From the NCBI GenBank assembly GCA_029851415.1, contig CM056743.1, positions 77,704,186 to 77,768,185 of the forward strand: 64,000 bases of DNA, in the 5' to 3' direction. The notes beneath the pieces are model-generated. The model did not search any database and was not told the DNA's origin. It worked only from the letters and a program-made list of their open reading frames with translations. Made by a program: the position numbers and the translations under genes. Origin of the DNA: Eretmocerus hayati (taxonomy: Eukaryota > Arthropoda > Insecta > Hymenoptera > Aphelinidae). This document shows, piece after piece, positions 1 to 9,429 of this stretch. Within the stretch, counting starts at the first letter, position 1. The number at the start of each line of letters is the position of its first letter.

Positions 1-1200
1 TTCACGCATCGGAGATGGTACATGACCTCTTTATCTGACGTTCTGTAGAGTCACGGATCGATTGGAACCTCGTCCAACCTACAGTGGCGTCATAACTGCG
101 CAAATAACTGTTCAATGCTGGATACCGCCAAATTTTGGGCCCCATAGCTGAGGATGCTGACTGGTAATAAATTCTTTGGGCATCTTCGATCATAGACAAC
201 AACTTCATCCGAGGTTCTGTGGAGTTTTGGATCCATTGGAACATCTTTCAAGCCACGGTGGCCTCATAACTGTGCACATAACTGCTCGATACTGGATCCG
301 CCATGTTTTGGGCCCCATACCCGAGGGTGCTGACTGGTAATGAATTCTTTGGAAATCTTTGATGGTAGAAAAACGTCTGATGTAATGTTACGTGGAGTAA
401 CAGATCGATTGGAATTTTTCACAATCCATCAGAGCATCATAACTGCGCGGAATATGGCTCGAAGCCGGGTTCGCCCTCTTCCGGGCCCCATAGCCGAGGA
501 TTCTGACTAGTTATATATATGTCGGGCATCATCCGTGTTACATGACCACTTGGTCTGAGGTTCTGTCGATTTTCGGGTCCATTATATCATCTTACGACCC
601 ACAGTGTCGTCATAACTGGGCAGATAACTGCTCAAAACTGGATTCCCTCCTGTTTTGGGCCCCATAGTCGAGGGTGCTAGCTGTTGATAAATTCTCTGGA
701 CTCCGTCATTGGTACTTGACCACTTGATCTGAGGTTTCTGAGAGTTTCGGGTCCATTGCAACATCTTACAACCCACAGTGTCGTCATAACTGCGCAAGTC
801 ACTGCTCAATGCTGGTCTCCGCCCTGTTTTGGGCCCCATAGTTGCGGGTGCTGACTGGTAATAAATTTTCTCGGCATTACAGAATGTACATCACCATCTA
901 TTGTGAGGTTCTGTAGATTTTCGGTCCCATTGGATCATCTTACAACCCACAGTGGCGTCATAACTGCGCAGATAACTGTTCAGAACTGGATTCCGCCCTG
1001 TTTTGGACCCCATAGCCGAGGGTGCTAGCTGTTAATAAATTCTCTGGACTCCGTCGTCGGTACCTGACCACTTGATCTGAGGTTTCTCGAAGTTTCGGGT
1101 CCATTGGGACTCTCTCCAACCCCCAGTGACGTCTCTACTGCGACTACAATAACTCTGAGCAGGGTCTCCCCTGTTTGGGCCCCATGATCGAGTTGGCTGA
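1..1200. repeat. Satellite array of about 173 bp, right end
   Basis: Seven tandem copies of a unit of 172-174 bp are visible through the landmark GGGCCCCAT, which starts at 137, 310, 483, 657, 831, 1005 (as GGACCCCAT) and 1177. Each landmark is followed by a variant of AGCCGAGGGTGCTGACTGG and then TAATAAATT. Elsewhere in the unit are GGTTCTGT, GGTCCATTGGA and CGTCATAACTGCGCA. Copies differ by many substitutions, so this is an old or array-edge stretch. The array is cut by the left edge of the window. Short minus-strand open frames inside it follow the repeat and are not taken as genes. The unit shares no evident sequence with the satellite that starts near 7858. Confidence 0.9.
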
Positions 1201-1420
1201 TTCGTTATCGATTCCCCTTCTATCTCTGAAGACTCACGTGTGTCCAGCTCATCGTTACACAGGTTCCCGTGTGCGATTGAATCATTTCAATCGTACGTTA
1301 TTGTAGAGAGGTAGCTCAGCCTATCATATAGTTCTCATCTCGCCCCGCTCTAGCTCCCGTCCAGCCTCATGCCCAAATATCGGTTTCCTCTGGGTCTTGG
1401 AACAATCTCGACCATACCTT
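1201..1420. other. Transition zone, no gene seen
   Basis: This stretch follows the last clear 173-bp unit. It contains neither a further GGGCCCCAT landmark nor a convincing open frame. Short echoes of the satellite may remain (a GCCCAAAT near 1370 is roughly in register), but I could not align them with certainty. Confidence 0.4.
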
Positions 1421-1492
1421 TCGAGAGTAATAAAGAAGTAATAAAATCCCGTGTAGTTCTGAGTGTCCTCGAAGCCTTTCTCATATATGGTG

Positions 1493-1520
1493 TTCGCTAG
1501 CGTAAGCTTACGCTAGCGAA
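1493..1520. repeat. Perfect 28-bp palindrome
   Basis: The 28 bases are self-complementary without a loop. The half-site is TTCGCTAGCGTAAG and the centre is the HindIII-like AAGCTT between 1506 and 1507. The flanking bases (G at 1492, A at 1521) break the symmetry. Each arm contains the smaller palindrome CGCTAGCG. A DNA-binding site, a cruciform-forming sequence or the joined ends of a small inverted-repeat element are all possible. Confidence 0.9.
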
Positions 1521-1643
1521 AACCATGGTATTCCAACTGAATCATATAACACGTATATTTTGAGGACATATTCTGAGAGTGATAAAAAAGTAATGAAAAA
1601 TGAGTTATTGCACATTCCCGTGTGATCCATCCCCGGCCACGTG

Positions 1644-1672
1644 TTCGCTAGCGTAAGGTTCCGCTAGCGGAA
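1644..1672. repeat. Degenerate copy of the 28-bp palindrome
   Basis: The left half TTCGCTAGCGTAAG is intact. The right half is altered to GTTCCGCTAGCGGAA, so overall symmetry is imperfect while both CGCTAGCG cores remain. It lies 151 bp after the perfect copy, in register with the surrounding module. Confidence 0.75.
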
Positions 1673-1960
1673 ACTCTCGTATTTTGGGCCCATGACCGGT
1701 AATAAACTGTTTCTTCGGTAATAAATTAGTAATAAAAAAGTAATGAAAAGTGAAATTGGTTTGGGACCGATTTGTGAGTTAGTGTTTGCCAGCTTCAGGT
1801 ACCCCACCCGGAACCCGTCTGTGGCACAATTCAGCCCGGGCTCCGGTGCGCGCAATTCATAAAACTTGAACCGTGCTTTACGACCCGATTCCACGTCGTT
1901 CAGGACAACTGCGAGCTGCCTGAACTTCGTGAGATCCGAGGGCCGGTGCTCGATCTGAGG
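1664..1960 (-). other. Possible minus-strand coding fragment, unrecognised
   Basis: On the minus strand one frame is open from just after a TGA at 1961-1963 down to 1664. The part covering about 1780-1958 is clearly richer in G and C than its neighbours and reads like ordinary protein (for example DVESGRKARFKFYELRAPEP, then NCATDGFRVGYLKL). A CCTCAG ending at 1955 on the minus strand could be a splice acceptor. I cannot assign a family. The last third overlaps the satellite-like TTTTGGGCCC string and is unlikely to be coding. It may be an exon relic or a transposon scrap. Confidence 0.25.
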
Positions 1961-2020
1961 TCAAGTGGCCACCTTGCGTTTGGGCCATTGACATTTGTGA
2001 TCACCTCTCGCAAATCTCTC

Positions 2021-2176
2021 TCATCTCTTTCTGGGCGTATAGATTACATCCTCCCGGAATGCCCCCTCAGTGATTGTGCTTGGGCTTACTATCGTGATGG
2101 TCAGCGGATCATTTGTGAATAGCTTCTCCCGAATGAATATCCGATTGTTCTTTATTCCAATTGAACGTGTGCTCAT
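2021..2176 (-). other. Short minus-strand ORF, 51 codons, unrecognised
   Basis: An ATG at 2176 (minus strand) opens a 51-codon frame ending in TGA at 2021. It contains the stretch KLFTNDPLTITIVSPSTITE. It lies directly upstream, in minus-strand order, of the open fragment at 1664-1960. A short intron joining the two is imaginable but not demonstrated. No family is recognised. Confidence 0.2.
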
Positions 2177-2215
2177 TCAGACCCCTTTCTCCTGAATTCT
2201 CGAACCATATTACAG

Positions 2216-2450
2216 CAATAGCTCAATCCCTGAGCTCTTGAAGAGGAAGCAGGTTTCGCCAGCAAGTGATGAGTCTATCAAATCCAATGAATTGTTGAGC
2301 CGTTCCATAGCGCCCACAAAAGGTGCTATGGATGTCGAATTGTTGGCACAAAGTTTGTTTGGGAGGTTCCAGGCTGATTCATTGTCCCCATTACTCGGTC
2401 TGGATTGGGAGAGAGTACATTCGAATGGAGCTTTGTATGTATATCAGATT
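2216..2450 (+). CDS. Candidate internal exon, unrecognised protein
   Basis: The frame is open from 2196 and, up to 2450, reads as a plausible protein (PELLKRKQVSPASDESIK, later MDVELLAQSLFGRFQ and LGLDWERVHSNGALYVYQI). It is followed at once by GTAAGT (2451-2456), a perfect consensus 5' splice site. A pyrimidine-rich tract ending in TTACAG at 2215 is a reasonable 3' splice site, giving an exon of 235 bp. The frame stays open beyond the donor to 2615, but that part is the transposon-like sequence listed next, which supports ending the exon at 2450. No ATG start is needed for an internal exon. I do not recognise the protein. It could also be a dead exon. Confidence 0.3.
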
Positions 2451-2457
2451 GTAAGTA

Positions 2458-2540
2458 CAGTAGAACCTCTCTCAGCGGCCACCCTGTGGGACCGGGAAAA
2501 ATTGGCCGTCAAGGGAGGTGGCCGTTTATGGGAGGTTTCG
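2458..2540. mobile_element. pogo/Tigger-like terminal fragment or small MITE
   Basis: The sequence begins TA-CAGTAGAACCTCTCTCAGC, which matches my recollection of the terminal inverted repeats of pogo/Tigger-type Tc1-mariner relatives in animals (CAGTAGAACCTC after a TA target). CCTCTCTCAGCGGCCACC (2466-2483) is an imperfect inverted repeat of GGTGGCCGTTTATGGGAGG (2517-2535), so the piece folds on itself. No transposase is present. If real, it lies inside the intron that would follow the exon at 2216-2450. Confidence 0.35.
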
Positions 2541-3059
2541 ATAGTTCCAACAGGGAAAAGACTCGTTCCTAAATGTCAATACATTCGATATCAGCCTAAT
2601 ATATATCTGAAGTAGATGATAATTAGTGCGATGATCACATCAAATGAGAGCAAGTTACAGAATCTTAGAAAAATAGAGGAATATCGAATATACTGCTGTA
2701 TCAAATATCATATGCAATCATGAATGAAGTATGAATTCGTTATTTATCTCTTGGAAATTTTGAACGATATTTGTCATGAAAGAGTCCGAGATTGAAGTTT
2801 GTATTTGAGTCCTTTTCATCAAATCATTACCCAATTTTGATTATGAATCGCATATCGATCTCCATCCATCGAGATGATTGCGATTCGCATGAAAGTCTTC
2901 CTATTCATTCATATGGCTCAGAGCCTCGCTCAGACAATCTTCCGGGTTGGTTTTGGTTTTCGATCTTCCTCTGCTACATCTCTATCACTCTCTGATTGAG
3001 ACAATATGCAGAATGTCATCACATCTTACAATCTCATTGGAACCTCTATCATCATATGG

Positions 3060-3061
<2 letters not shown>
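2541..3061. other. AT-rich spacer, no gene seen
   Basis: No convincing coding frame, RNA gene or element was found. Short open frames here have no recognisable content. A weak stem around 2848-2884 (ATCGATCTC against GAGATGATTGCGAT) is noted only as a local feature. Confidence 0.5.

Positions 3062-3108
<47 letters not shown>
3062..3108. repeat. (TA)n microsatellite
   Basis: An uninterrupted TA dinucleotide run of 47 bp directly abuts the left end of the foldback element. The right end of that element runs into a shorter TATATA tract (4904-4923), as expected for insertion into, or expansion of, a TA-rich target. Length may be affected by slippage in the sample or in sequencing. Confidence 0.95.
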
Positions 3109-3110
<2 letters not shown>

Positions 3111-4903
3111 GTCAGATCAGTATATTTCGGAAAATCCGGGCGCAGAACCTCCGCGGATCTTTTCGCCAATTCTTTACATGAAAGTATACTTTCCTTTCAT
3201 GCCTATAGGCACCAAAAATAGTACTTCCCCAGAGTTTCAGCCCCCTAAAAAATTTTTTACGACCGCTAGAACTTTTTGGAGTTTGAAAAAAGGCCTTTTT
3301 TAGCGTTTTCTAAAAAAATCGCCATTTTGACCAGAAACATCGTACCGAGGCGTGCGAGGTCGCATCTTCTTCTTTTGACGTCAATTTTTAGAAAAAAGAT
3401 ATGCAAGACTCTCAAAACCGAATGCGTTCAGTCTACACGACAATACATAAAGTCACTTTTTTCGATTTTTAGTCCATTTTCAAATGGATGCTATTCCGAC
3501 GCATCTGGATCTTTCATTCATCTAACTTGATTAGCTTTCGTCTTGGAAAACCCTACAATTCGCGTTTTCGCACGTCCAAATCGGATAATTTTGGCCCGAG
3601 TTATGTCCATTAGAAGATGGTGAGTTATCGAAAAATGACCAATTTGTCAAGCTCGCCAAATCTATCGCCCTCCACCAATCGACTCAAAACTTGACACAGA
3701 TGTTGTTTCAAATGTCCTAAACATGTGGAAAAAATCTCGTGCTGTGTTTCGGCCTTCCGTTAGACCTATGAATTTTACAAACACCCTCAATTTTGCGGAT
3801 TTTCATGTAATTTTTGAAGCGGTTGCCGCTCTCTTTCTGAGCATGCGCACATCTGTACTGCTTCGGGAGTACTCTCAATTGATAGGCCTTGCAATTTCTT
3901 CCAAAATGACTCCTTGACAAAGTCTTTTTGATGCAACTGAACCAGAAATTCAGCTATTTAAAGGCAGAAAGAAATCACCACTACCCAAATGGCAAGCCTC
4001 GGCCACTTCTTGTCACCCTGAAAACCTGTGAGTTGGGGTACTTTCGGCACTTTGAGTTTTTCCTGCCTTAGAATAGCTAGATCTCTGGTTTAGCTGCATC
4101 AAAAAGACTTTGTCAAGGGGTCATTTTGAAGAAAATTGCAAGGGCTATCAATTGGGAATACTCCTGAAGCAGTACAGATGTGCGCATGCTCAGGAAGAGA
4201 GCGACAACCACTCCAAAAATTACATGAAAATCCGCAAAATTGAGGGTGTTTATAAAATTCATAGGTCTAACGGAAGGCCGGAACACAGCGCGAGATTCTT
4301 TCCACATGTTTGGGACATTTGAATGAACATCTGTGTCAAGTTTCAAGTCGATTGGTGGAGGGCGATAGATTTGGCGAGCTTGATAAATTGGCCATTTTTC
4401 GATAACTCATCATCTTCTAATGGACATAACTCGGGCCAAAATCATCCGATTTGGACGTGCGAAAGCGCAGATTGTGGGGTTTTTCAAGTAAAAAAAAATT
4501 AATTGAGTCAGATGGAAAAAGATTCAGAAGCGTTGGAATAGCATCCATTTGGGAATGGGCTGAAAATCGAAGAAAGTGACTTTCTGTATTATCGCGTAGA
4601 CTGAACGCATTTGGTTTTGAGAGTCTTGCATATGTTTTTTTCTGAAAGTTGACGTCAAAACGAAGGGAATGCGAACTTGCACGCTTCGGTACGATGTTTC
4701 TGATCAAAATGGCGATTTTTCAGAAAACGCTAAAGAAGGCCTTTTTCCAAACTTCAAGGAATTCTAGCGGGCGTAAAAAATTTTTTAGGGGGCTGAAATT
4801 CTGGGAAAGTACTATTTTTGGTGCCTACTTTCATGGAAAGGATTGGCGAAAAGATCCGCGGGGGTCGGGCGCACGGATTTGCCGAAATATACCGATCTGA
4901 TCC
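3109..4903. mobile_element. Foldback element, 1.8 kb, with arms of about 850 bp
   Basis: The left arm (3109 to about 3974) reappears in reverse complement as the right arm (about 4056-4903), leaving a loop of about 80 bp. The ends match: GGGTCAGATCAGTATATTTC on the left against the complement of the right end, GGATCAGATCGGTATATTTC. Translating the same stretch of both arms (3717-3920 reversed, 4110-4322 forward) gives 53 identical residues out of 67. This measures arm similarity and does not imply a protein. The left arm has an extra stretch of roughly 20 bp near 3185-3210. No transposase is encoded, so it is non-autonomous. Long-armed foldback elements are in several organisms related to MULEs, and a MULE fragment lies 70 bp away. 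That relationship is inference. Confidence 0.85.
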
Positions 4904-4974
4904 ATATATATATATAGATATATAAGGAGAAGTAACACATCATATGACTATGATTTTGTGTTTATTTTATGCAG

Positions 4975-5228
4975 GCATTTGCGTATGCATGGGCCCTCAT
5001 TCCCTCATGCCATGTAAGAGTCAACCTTGTTACGTCACCTTGCTTAGCGAGACGAAAATGACTCTTCGGGTGACCATACGCAAGGGTCTGGTTGATTTCG
5101 AGATCGCTCTACAAGATGCTTTGAAGGAAGTTTTTGGAGCAGTAATCATCGGATATTTTTTCCACTGGTGCCAGGTGAAATTCCATGATATCCATCTTCA
5201 AGGGATATCTACCCCGCTTTTGTTATAG
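4975..5228 (+). pseudogene. MULE-type transposase fragment (decayed)
   Basis: The frame from 5004 reads LMPCKSQPCYVTLL, then VDFEIALQDALKEVF, then GYFFHWCQVKF. This matches the order in MULE transposase domains: a strand with LxPxKxxxxY, the second catalytic Asp in a DFExA motif (here 5094-5102), and CxxH-type FFHF/W-Q. The usual Cys of CxxH is Tyr here (GYFFH, His at 5163-5165). The expected preceding AFAYA strand is present at 4975-4989 but in another frame, so there is a frameshift of about 14 nt. After VKF the similarity stops and a TAG ends the frame. The first catalytic Asp and the Glu are absent. TTTATTTTATGCAG (ending 4974) looks like a splice acceptor. I judge it a broken fragment, not a working transposase. 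Confidence 0.65.
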
Positions 5229-5529
5229 AATTCATTAAGCTTTGAGTCTTAATTCACACTCACACTTTCATGTCAGAACCACATCGGATTCTAAGTTGTA
5301 CTGTTGCCTGAATAAGTTTTCAACGTTTAGATTGGCTCGCAGATTCCAATATTCGAGAACTGTTGAATTGGACCGCAATATATGCTGCTCCTACTCCGTA
5401 CCAGGGCAAAAGCAACCTCAGAATGGAGCTTCCACGCAGTGTGCCGTGACATACAGGGGGATTCCTTTTGACACTTCTAATAGGAGGGTTCCTAGAGATG
5501 GTTATCGTTGCAATGCAAATAAAACTATT
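5229..5529. other. Spacer with open frame of unclear meaning and an AATAAA
   Basis: A plus-strand frame is open from about 5242 to 5544 but has no ATG start and no content I recognise. It could be a decayed continuation of the transposase region. An AATAAA hexamer at 5518-5523 is positioned as a polyadenylation signal would be, but it lies in an A-rich stretch at the edge of the next foldback element and may be chance. Confidence 0.3.
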
Positions 5530-5920
5530 AAAAAAAAATTTTAAAAATTCGCTTTTATGTGAATCGTTAAGCATGTAGCATGTCAAAATTTGGAGAAAAT
5601 GAAAACCGTCATTTACGTTTTTGTCATAAATGAAGAGTAAGTCAGTTGACGTCCAACTTCACGAATTCCATGATTTCAAGATATCAAAATGGTAAAAGCG
5701 TGGGTTGATTGGTGAAAACTACTCTTGATGTATCAAGTTTACAACCCTCGCTTTTACCATTTTGATATCTCGAAACCATGAAAGTCGCGAAGCTGGACGT
5801 CAACTGACTTACTCTTTATTTATGACAAAAACGTAGATAACGGTTTCCATTTTCTTCAAATTTTGACATGCTATATGCTCAACGGTTCACATAGAAGCGA
5901 ATTTTTAAAATCTTTTTTGA
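5530..5920. mobile_element. Foldback MITE, 0.39 kb
   Basis: The left arm (about 5530-5707) and right arm (about 5742-5920) are reverse complements with modest divergence, separated by a loop of about 34 bp (5708-5741). Matching landmarks are TTTTAAAAATTCGC at 5539 against GCGAATTTTTAAAA ending at 5910, and GTAAAAGCG against CGCTTTTAC next to the loop. It has no coding capacity. It is unrelated in sequence to the 1.8-kb foldback element but has the same architecture. Confidence 0.85.
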
Positions 5921-7118
5921 TCATTTTATTTTCTCAATTTTAGTTCACTCCTAATTGCTTGAAATATAGAACATGAATGAAGGATATTGATATCACCCAG
6001 AATCTTGAGATATTATTCTTAAGATTCCTTGGGTATTCATTTCTGCTCAAGTGCTTCAGAATGCAAATTGATGAAAAGTGGAATGAATGAGACAGCTATG
6101 GTTAATCAGGAATAATTTCTCATCTCATGTTGAGCGTACCGATAATTCTGAATTGTTCCACAAACTACAGTCAAATCACATTTAAGAGGCTGTTGACCTT
6201 ATTACTAGAATATGAAGACATCCAATGATATATTAATTTATCATCAGGACATCTCCATCCGTTAAGATCATATGATACATCACATGCCAAAGCTCGAGCA
6301 TGGATGATCATATTTCTGAATCAGTAGAGTGAAATTTATTAGAAATGGAATGAATTTTGAGCCCAATATAACATGGTATGCTGCACTTCAATGGCTGGAC
6401 CCATGAAAATTCAACCAAGAGAGACTGTTGAATCAGTGTGATGCATCAAGAAATGACAGGAATCATCCCCAACGGTTCAAATAAACAAGTTAATAACGCG
6501 TAGAGCCACTGCGACTATTTTAATTGAATGTAGTCCATTCCGTCATTCATCTGAAGTTTCTTGAAGCATACAATACTAACAGTGAGGAGAAAGTCTGATG
6601 TCAATGACAAATCAATAAATACACATTGTCCCATGAAATATCATCCATCAACTTGATTGTGCTTTATGACTTGAAGACCAGGACTTTGGCTCAGTACGCT
6701 TACTGTACATACACAACATAATTTGATTGCACACTGAGACCTTAAATTCCTCACAGAGCTTGCAAAAGGATGAAATCATTCAACTGTTAGAGGTACCTAT
6801 TCTAACTATTCTTTTTTATCTGCCAACACTAATCACAAACTTTTTGGTCACTCGTGGTGGAGAGAAACTTTTGATAAGACCATAGTATAACGCGGTCGCA
6901 TGCAGAAAATTTCTAAGAATCCAATAGTTGCTATACTTGTTATAGGCATCTGTGGCAACTCATTTTCATTCGTTGATAATCATTATGTTTTGATCAATCA
7001 AAGCTAGAAAGAGTGAAATTTCTAGCGTATGCGAAGGTTCGACGAGACAAGTTGCGTCGGCTGCTGTGATCTAAAGCGAGGCTCTATTGCTGATCGCGCG
7101 GATAAATACAGATGACAG
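5921..7118. other. AT-rich spacer, no gene seen
   Basis: About 1.2 kb of AT-rich sequence with no long open frame, no recognisable transposon end and no tandem structure that I can see. It appears to be single-copy within this window. Confidence 0.5.
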
Positions 7119-7325
7119 ATGAATATATTCAATGCAAGCGATATTCATAAATGCAATGGGAGAGAGAGAGGTCCGAAGCTGCGCAGTAACCCATTTTGCG
7201 TTGACACAATGTTGAAACGCGCAGAACCCGAAACTAACACAAATGCACGTGATAAGGAATCATTGACGCGCTCACACATAGATTTCGGTGACAAGATTCC
7301 GTCCGGACGCGACCGAGTTCAATAA
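7119..7325 (+). other. 68-codon ORF, unrecognised
   Basis: This ATG-initiated frame (start MNIFNASDIHKCNGRERG) ends in TAA. It is polar, without a membrane segment or a motif I can name. Nothing around it (no clear promoter, no splice site chosen) supports expression, so it may be a chance frame in a locally GC-richer stretch. Confidence 0.15.
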
Positions 7326-7490
7326 GAGCGAATGAAAATAATGTAATTCTTCTACCATCCAAAATTACAAAATTCATCCAAAATTCATTACTCAAATATT
7401 CGAAGTACTACAAAATATATTCTTTGACACCCTGTGCGAGAGAATGACTTTTTCGCACTGATCTTCCACTTTCTCTCACAGTTTGTCAGA

Positions 7491-7630
7491 AATAGTATGC
7501 GATACACGGGTGTAAAACTTATTTTCCGCAGCTTCGTGTTGATTCCGACCTTCGCCTCCGGCTCAGACCGGAAACCCAACATTCGGGCGGGAAAGAAAAT
7601 TTTTCCACCCTCGTATCGAAATGCACTATT
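7491..7630. repeat. Imperfect inverted repeat, MITE-like
   Basis: The left arm starting AATAGTATGCGATACACGGG (7491) pairs with the complement of the right arm (about 7588-7630, ending CGTATCGAAATGCACTATT), with small gaps over about 40 bp. The interior holds a GC-rich segment (CCTCCGGCTCAGACCGGAAA) with its own CCGG symmetry. This fits a small non-autonomous inverted-repeat element. Its family is not recognised. Confidence 0.5.
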
Positions 7631-7657
7631 TTGCACTGTGTGCATGAAGTTGTAAAA

Positions 7658-7767
7658 AGTGAGACTTCTCTTCATTATTCACAGTGCGAGGAGTAATGCG
7701 GCAATGACTTCTTGCATAGTTTTACATTCACCCACTGGTGAAGAGGGCGTGAATGTAACATCTCACT
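7658..7767. repeat. Small inverted-repeat element beside the satellite
   Basis: AGTGAGA at 7658 is inverted as TCTCACT at 7761, and nested inside it TTACATTCAC (7722-7731) pairs with GTGAATGTAA (7749-7758). The whole 110 bp can fold as a stem. It ends about 90 bp before the first satellite monomer. Confidence 0.45.
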
Positions 7768-9429
7768 CTAACCCGATTGAAAATGAATAAGTCACGACCG
7801 TGACAAAGAAACATGATGTCATGTGCATGTAAAGAAATGTGACTTTTATGATATAATTCCCAGGACATGAAGGAAAATTGTCATGGCATTTTGTCATGGA
7901 TTTTTGCCATGATTTTCCGGGTTTTCCGCGGCGCCAGGGATGTCGCGGGCTTTTGTCATGGATTCTTGCCATGCTTTTCCGGATTTTCCGCGGCGCCAGG
8001 GATGTCACGGGCTTTTGTCATGGCACTTTGTCATGGATTTTTGGCATGATTTTCTGGGTCATCCGGGGCGCCAGGGGTAACACGGGCTTTTGTCATGGCA
8101 CTTTGTCATGGATTTTTGACATGATTCACCGGGTTTACTGCGGTGCCAGGGATGTCACGGGTTTTTGTCATGGATTTTTGCCATGGATTTCCGGGTTTTC
8201 CGCGGCACTAGGGATGTCACGGGCTTTTGTCATGGCACTTTGTCATGGATTTCTCCATGATTATCCGGGTTTTCCGCGGCGCCAGGGATGTCACGGGCTT
8301 TTAGCATGGCACTTTGTCATGGACTTCTGTCATGATTATCCGGGTTTACTGTGGTGCCAGGGATGTTACGGATTTCTGTCATGGATTTAACCATGATTTC
8401 CCAGATTTTCCGCGGCACCAGGGATGTCACGGGCTTCTGTCGTGGATTCTTGCCATCATTCTCCGGGTTCTCCGCGGCGCTAGGAATGTCACGGGCTTTT
8501 GTCATGGCACTTTGTCATGGATTTTTCCATGATTTTCCGGGTTTTAAGCGGCGCCAGGGATGTCACGGGCTTTTGTCATGGCACTTTGTCATGGATTTCT
8601 GTCATGATTATCCGGGTTTACTGCGGCGCCAGGGATGTCACGGGTTTCTGTCATGGATTTTCGACATGATTTCCCGGGTTTTCCGCAGCGCCAGGGATGT
8701 CGGGGGCTTTCGTCATCGCACTTTGTCATGGATTTCTGTTATGATTTTCCGGGTTTCCCGCGGCGCCAGGGTTGTCACGGGCTTTTGTCATCGCACTTTG
8801 TCATGGATTTCTGTCATGATTTTCCTGGTTCTCCGCGGCGCCAGGGATGTCATGGGCTTTTGTCATGGATTCTTGCCATGATGTTCCGGATTTTCCGCGG
8901 CGCCGGGGATGTCACGGACTTTTGTCATGGCACTTTGTCATGGATTTTTGCCATGATTTTCCGGGTTTCCCGGGGCCCCAGGGATGGTACGGGCTTCTGT
9001 CATGGCACTCTAACATGAATTTTCGACATGATTCTACGGGTTTACTGCGGCGCCAGGGATGTCACGGGTTTTTGTCATGGATTTTTAACATGATTTCCCG
9101 GGTTTTCCGCAGCACTAGGGATGTCACGGGGTTTTGTCATGGATTTCTGACATGATTCCCCGGGTTTCCAGTGGCACCAGGGATGTCACGGGCTTTCGTC
9201 ATGGCACTCTGTCATGGATTTTTGGCAAGATTTTCTGGGTCATCCGGGGCGCCAGGGATAACACGGGCTTTTGTCATGGCACTTTGTCATAGATTTTTGA
9301 CATGATTCTCCGGGTTTACTGCAGTGCCAGGGATGTCACGGGTTCTTGCCATGGATTATGGCCATGGATTTCCGGGTTTTCCGTGGCACTAGGGATGTTA
9401 CGGGCTTTTGTCATGGCACTTTGTCATGG

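Larger units (their letters stand above)
1421..1760. repeat. Diverged module of about 151 bp, three partial copies
   Basis: A motif of the form GAGAGTAATAAAGAAGTAATAAAA recurs (as GAGAGTGATAAAAAAG and TTAGTAATAAAAAAG) at about 1423, 1575 and 1726, spacing 152 and 150 bp. The palindromic TTCGCTAGCG block recurs with the same spacing (1493 and 1644). A TTTTGGGCCCATGACCGGTA string at 1682-1701 resembles the landmark of the 173-bp satellite, so this module is probably a degenerate derivative or junction of that array. Divergence between copies is high. Confidence 0.55.

Noticed and set aside
2..839. Minus-strand frames of 80-85 codons with a shared MGPKTG motif
   Set aside because: They are repeats of the 173-bp satellite (GGGCCCCAT read backwards as MGP); the similarity reflects the tandem DNA repeat.
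2947..3303. Open frames containing long Ile-Tyr runs
   Set aside because: They are translations of the (TA)n microsatellite at 3062-3108.
3717..4346. Four overlapping frames on both strands with nearly the same peptide (KNYMKIRKIEGV)
   Set aside because: They are mirror images produced by the two arms of the foldback element, not genes.
7388..7675. A 95-codon minus-strand frame and an overlapping 73-codon plus-strand frame
   Set aside because: Both lie across the imperfect inverted repeat at 7491-7630 and mirror each other; neither has a recognisable domain.
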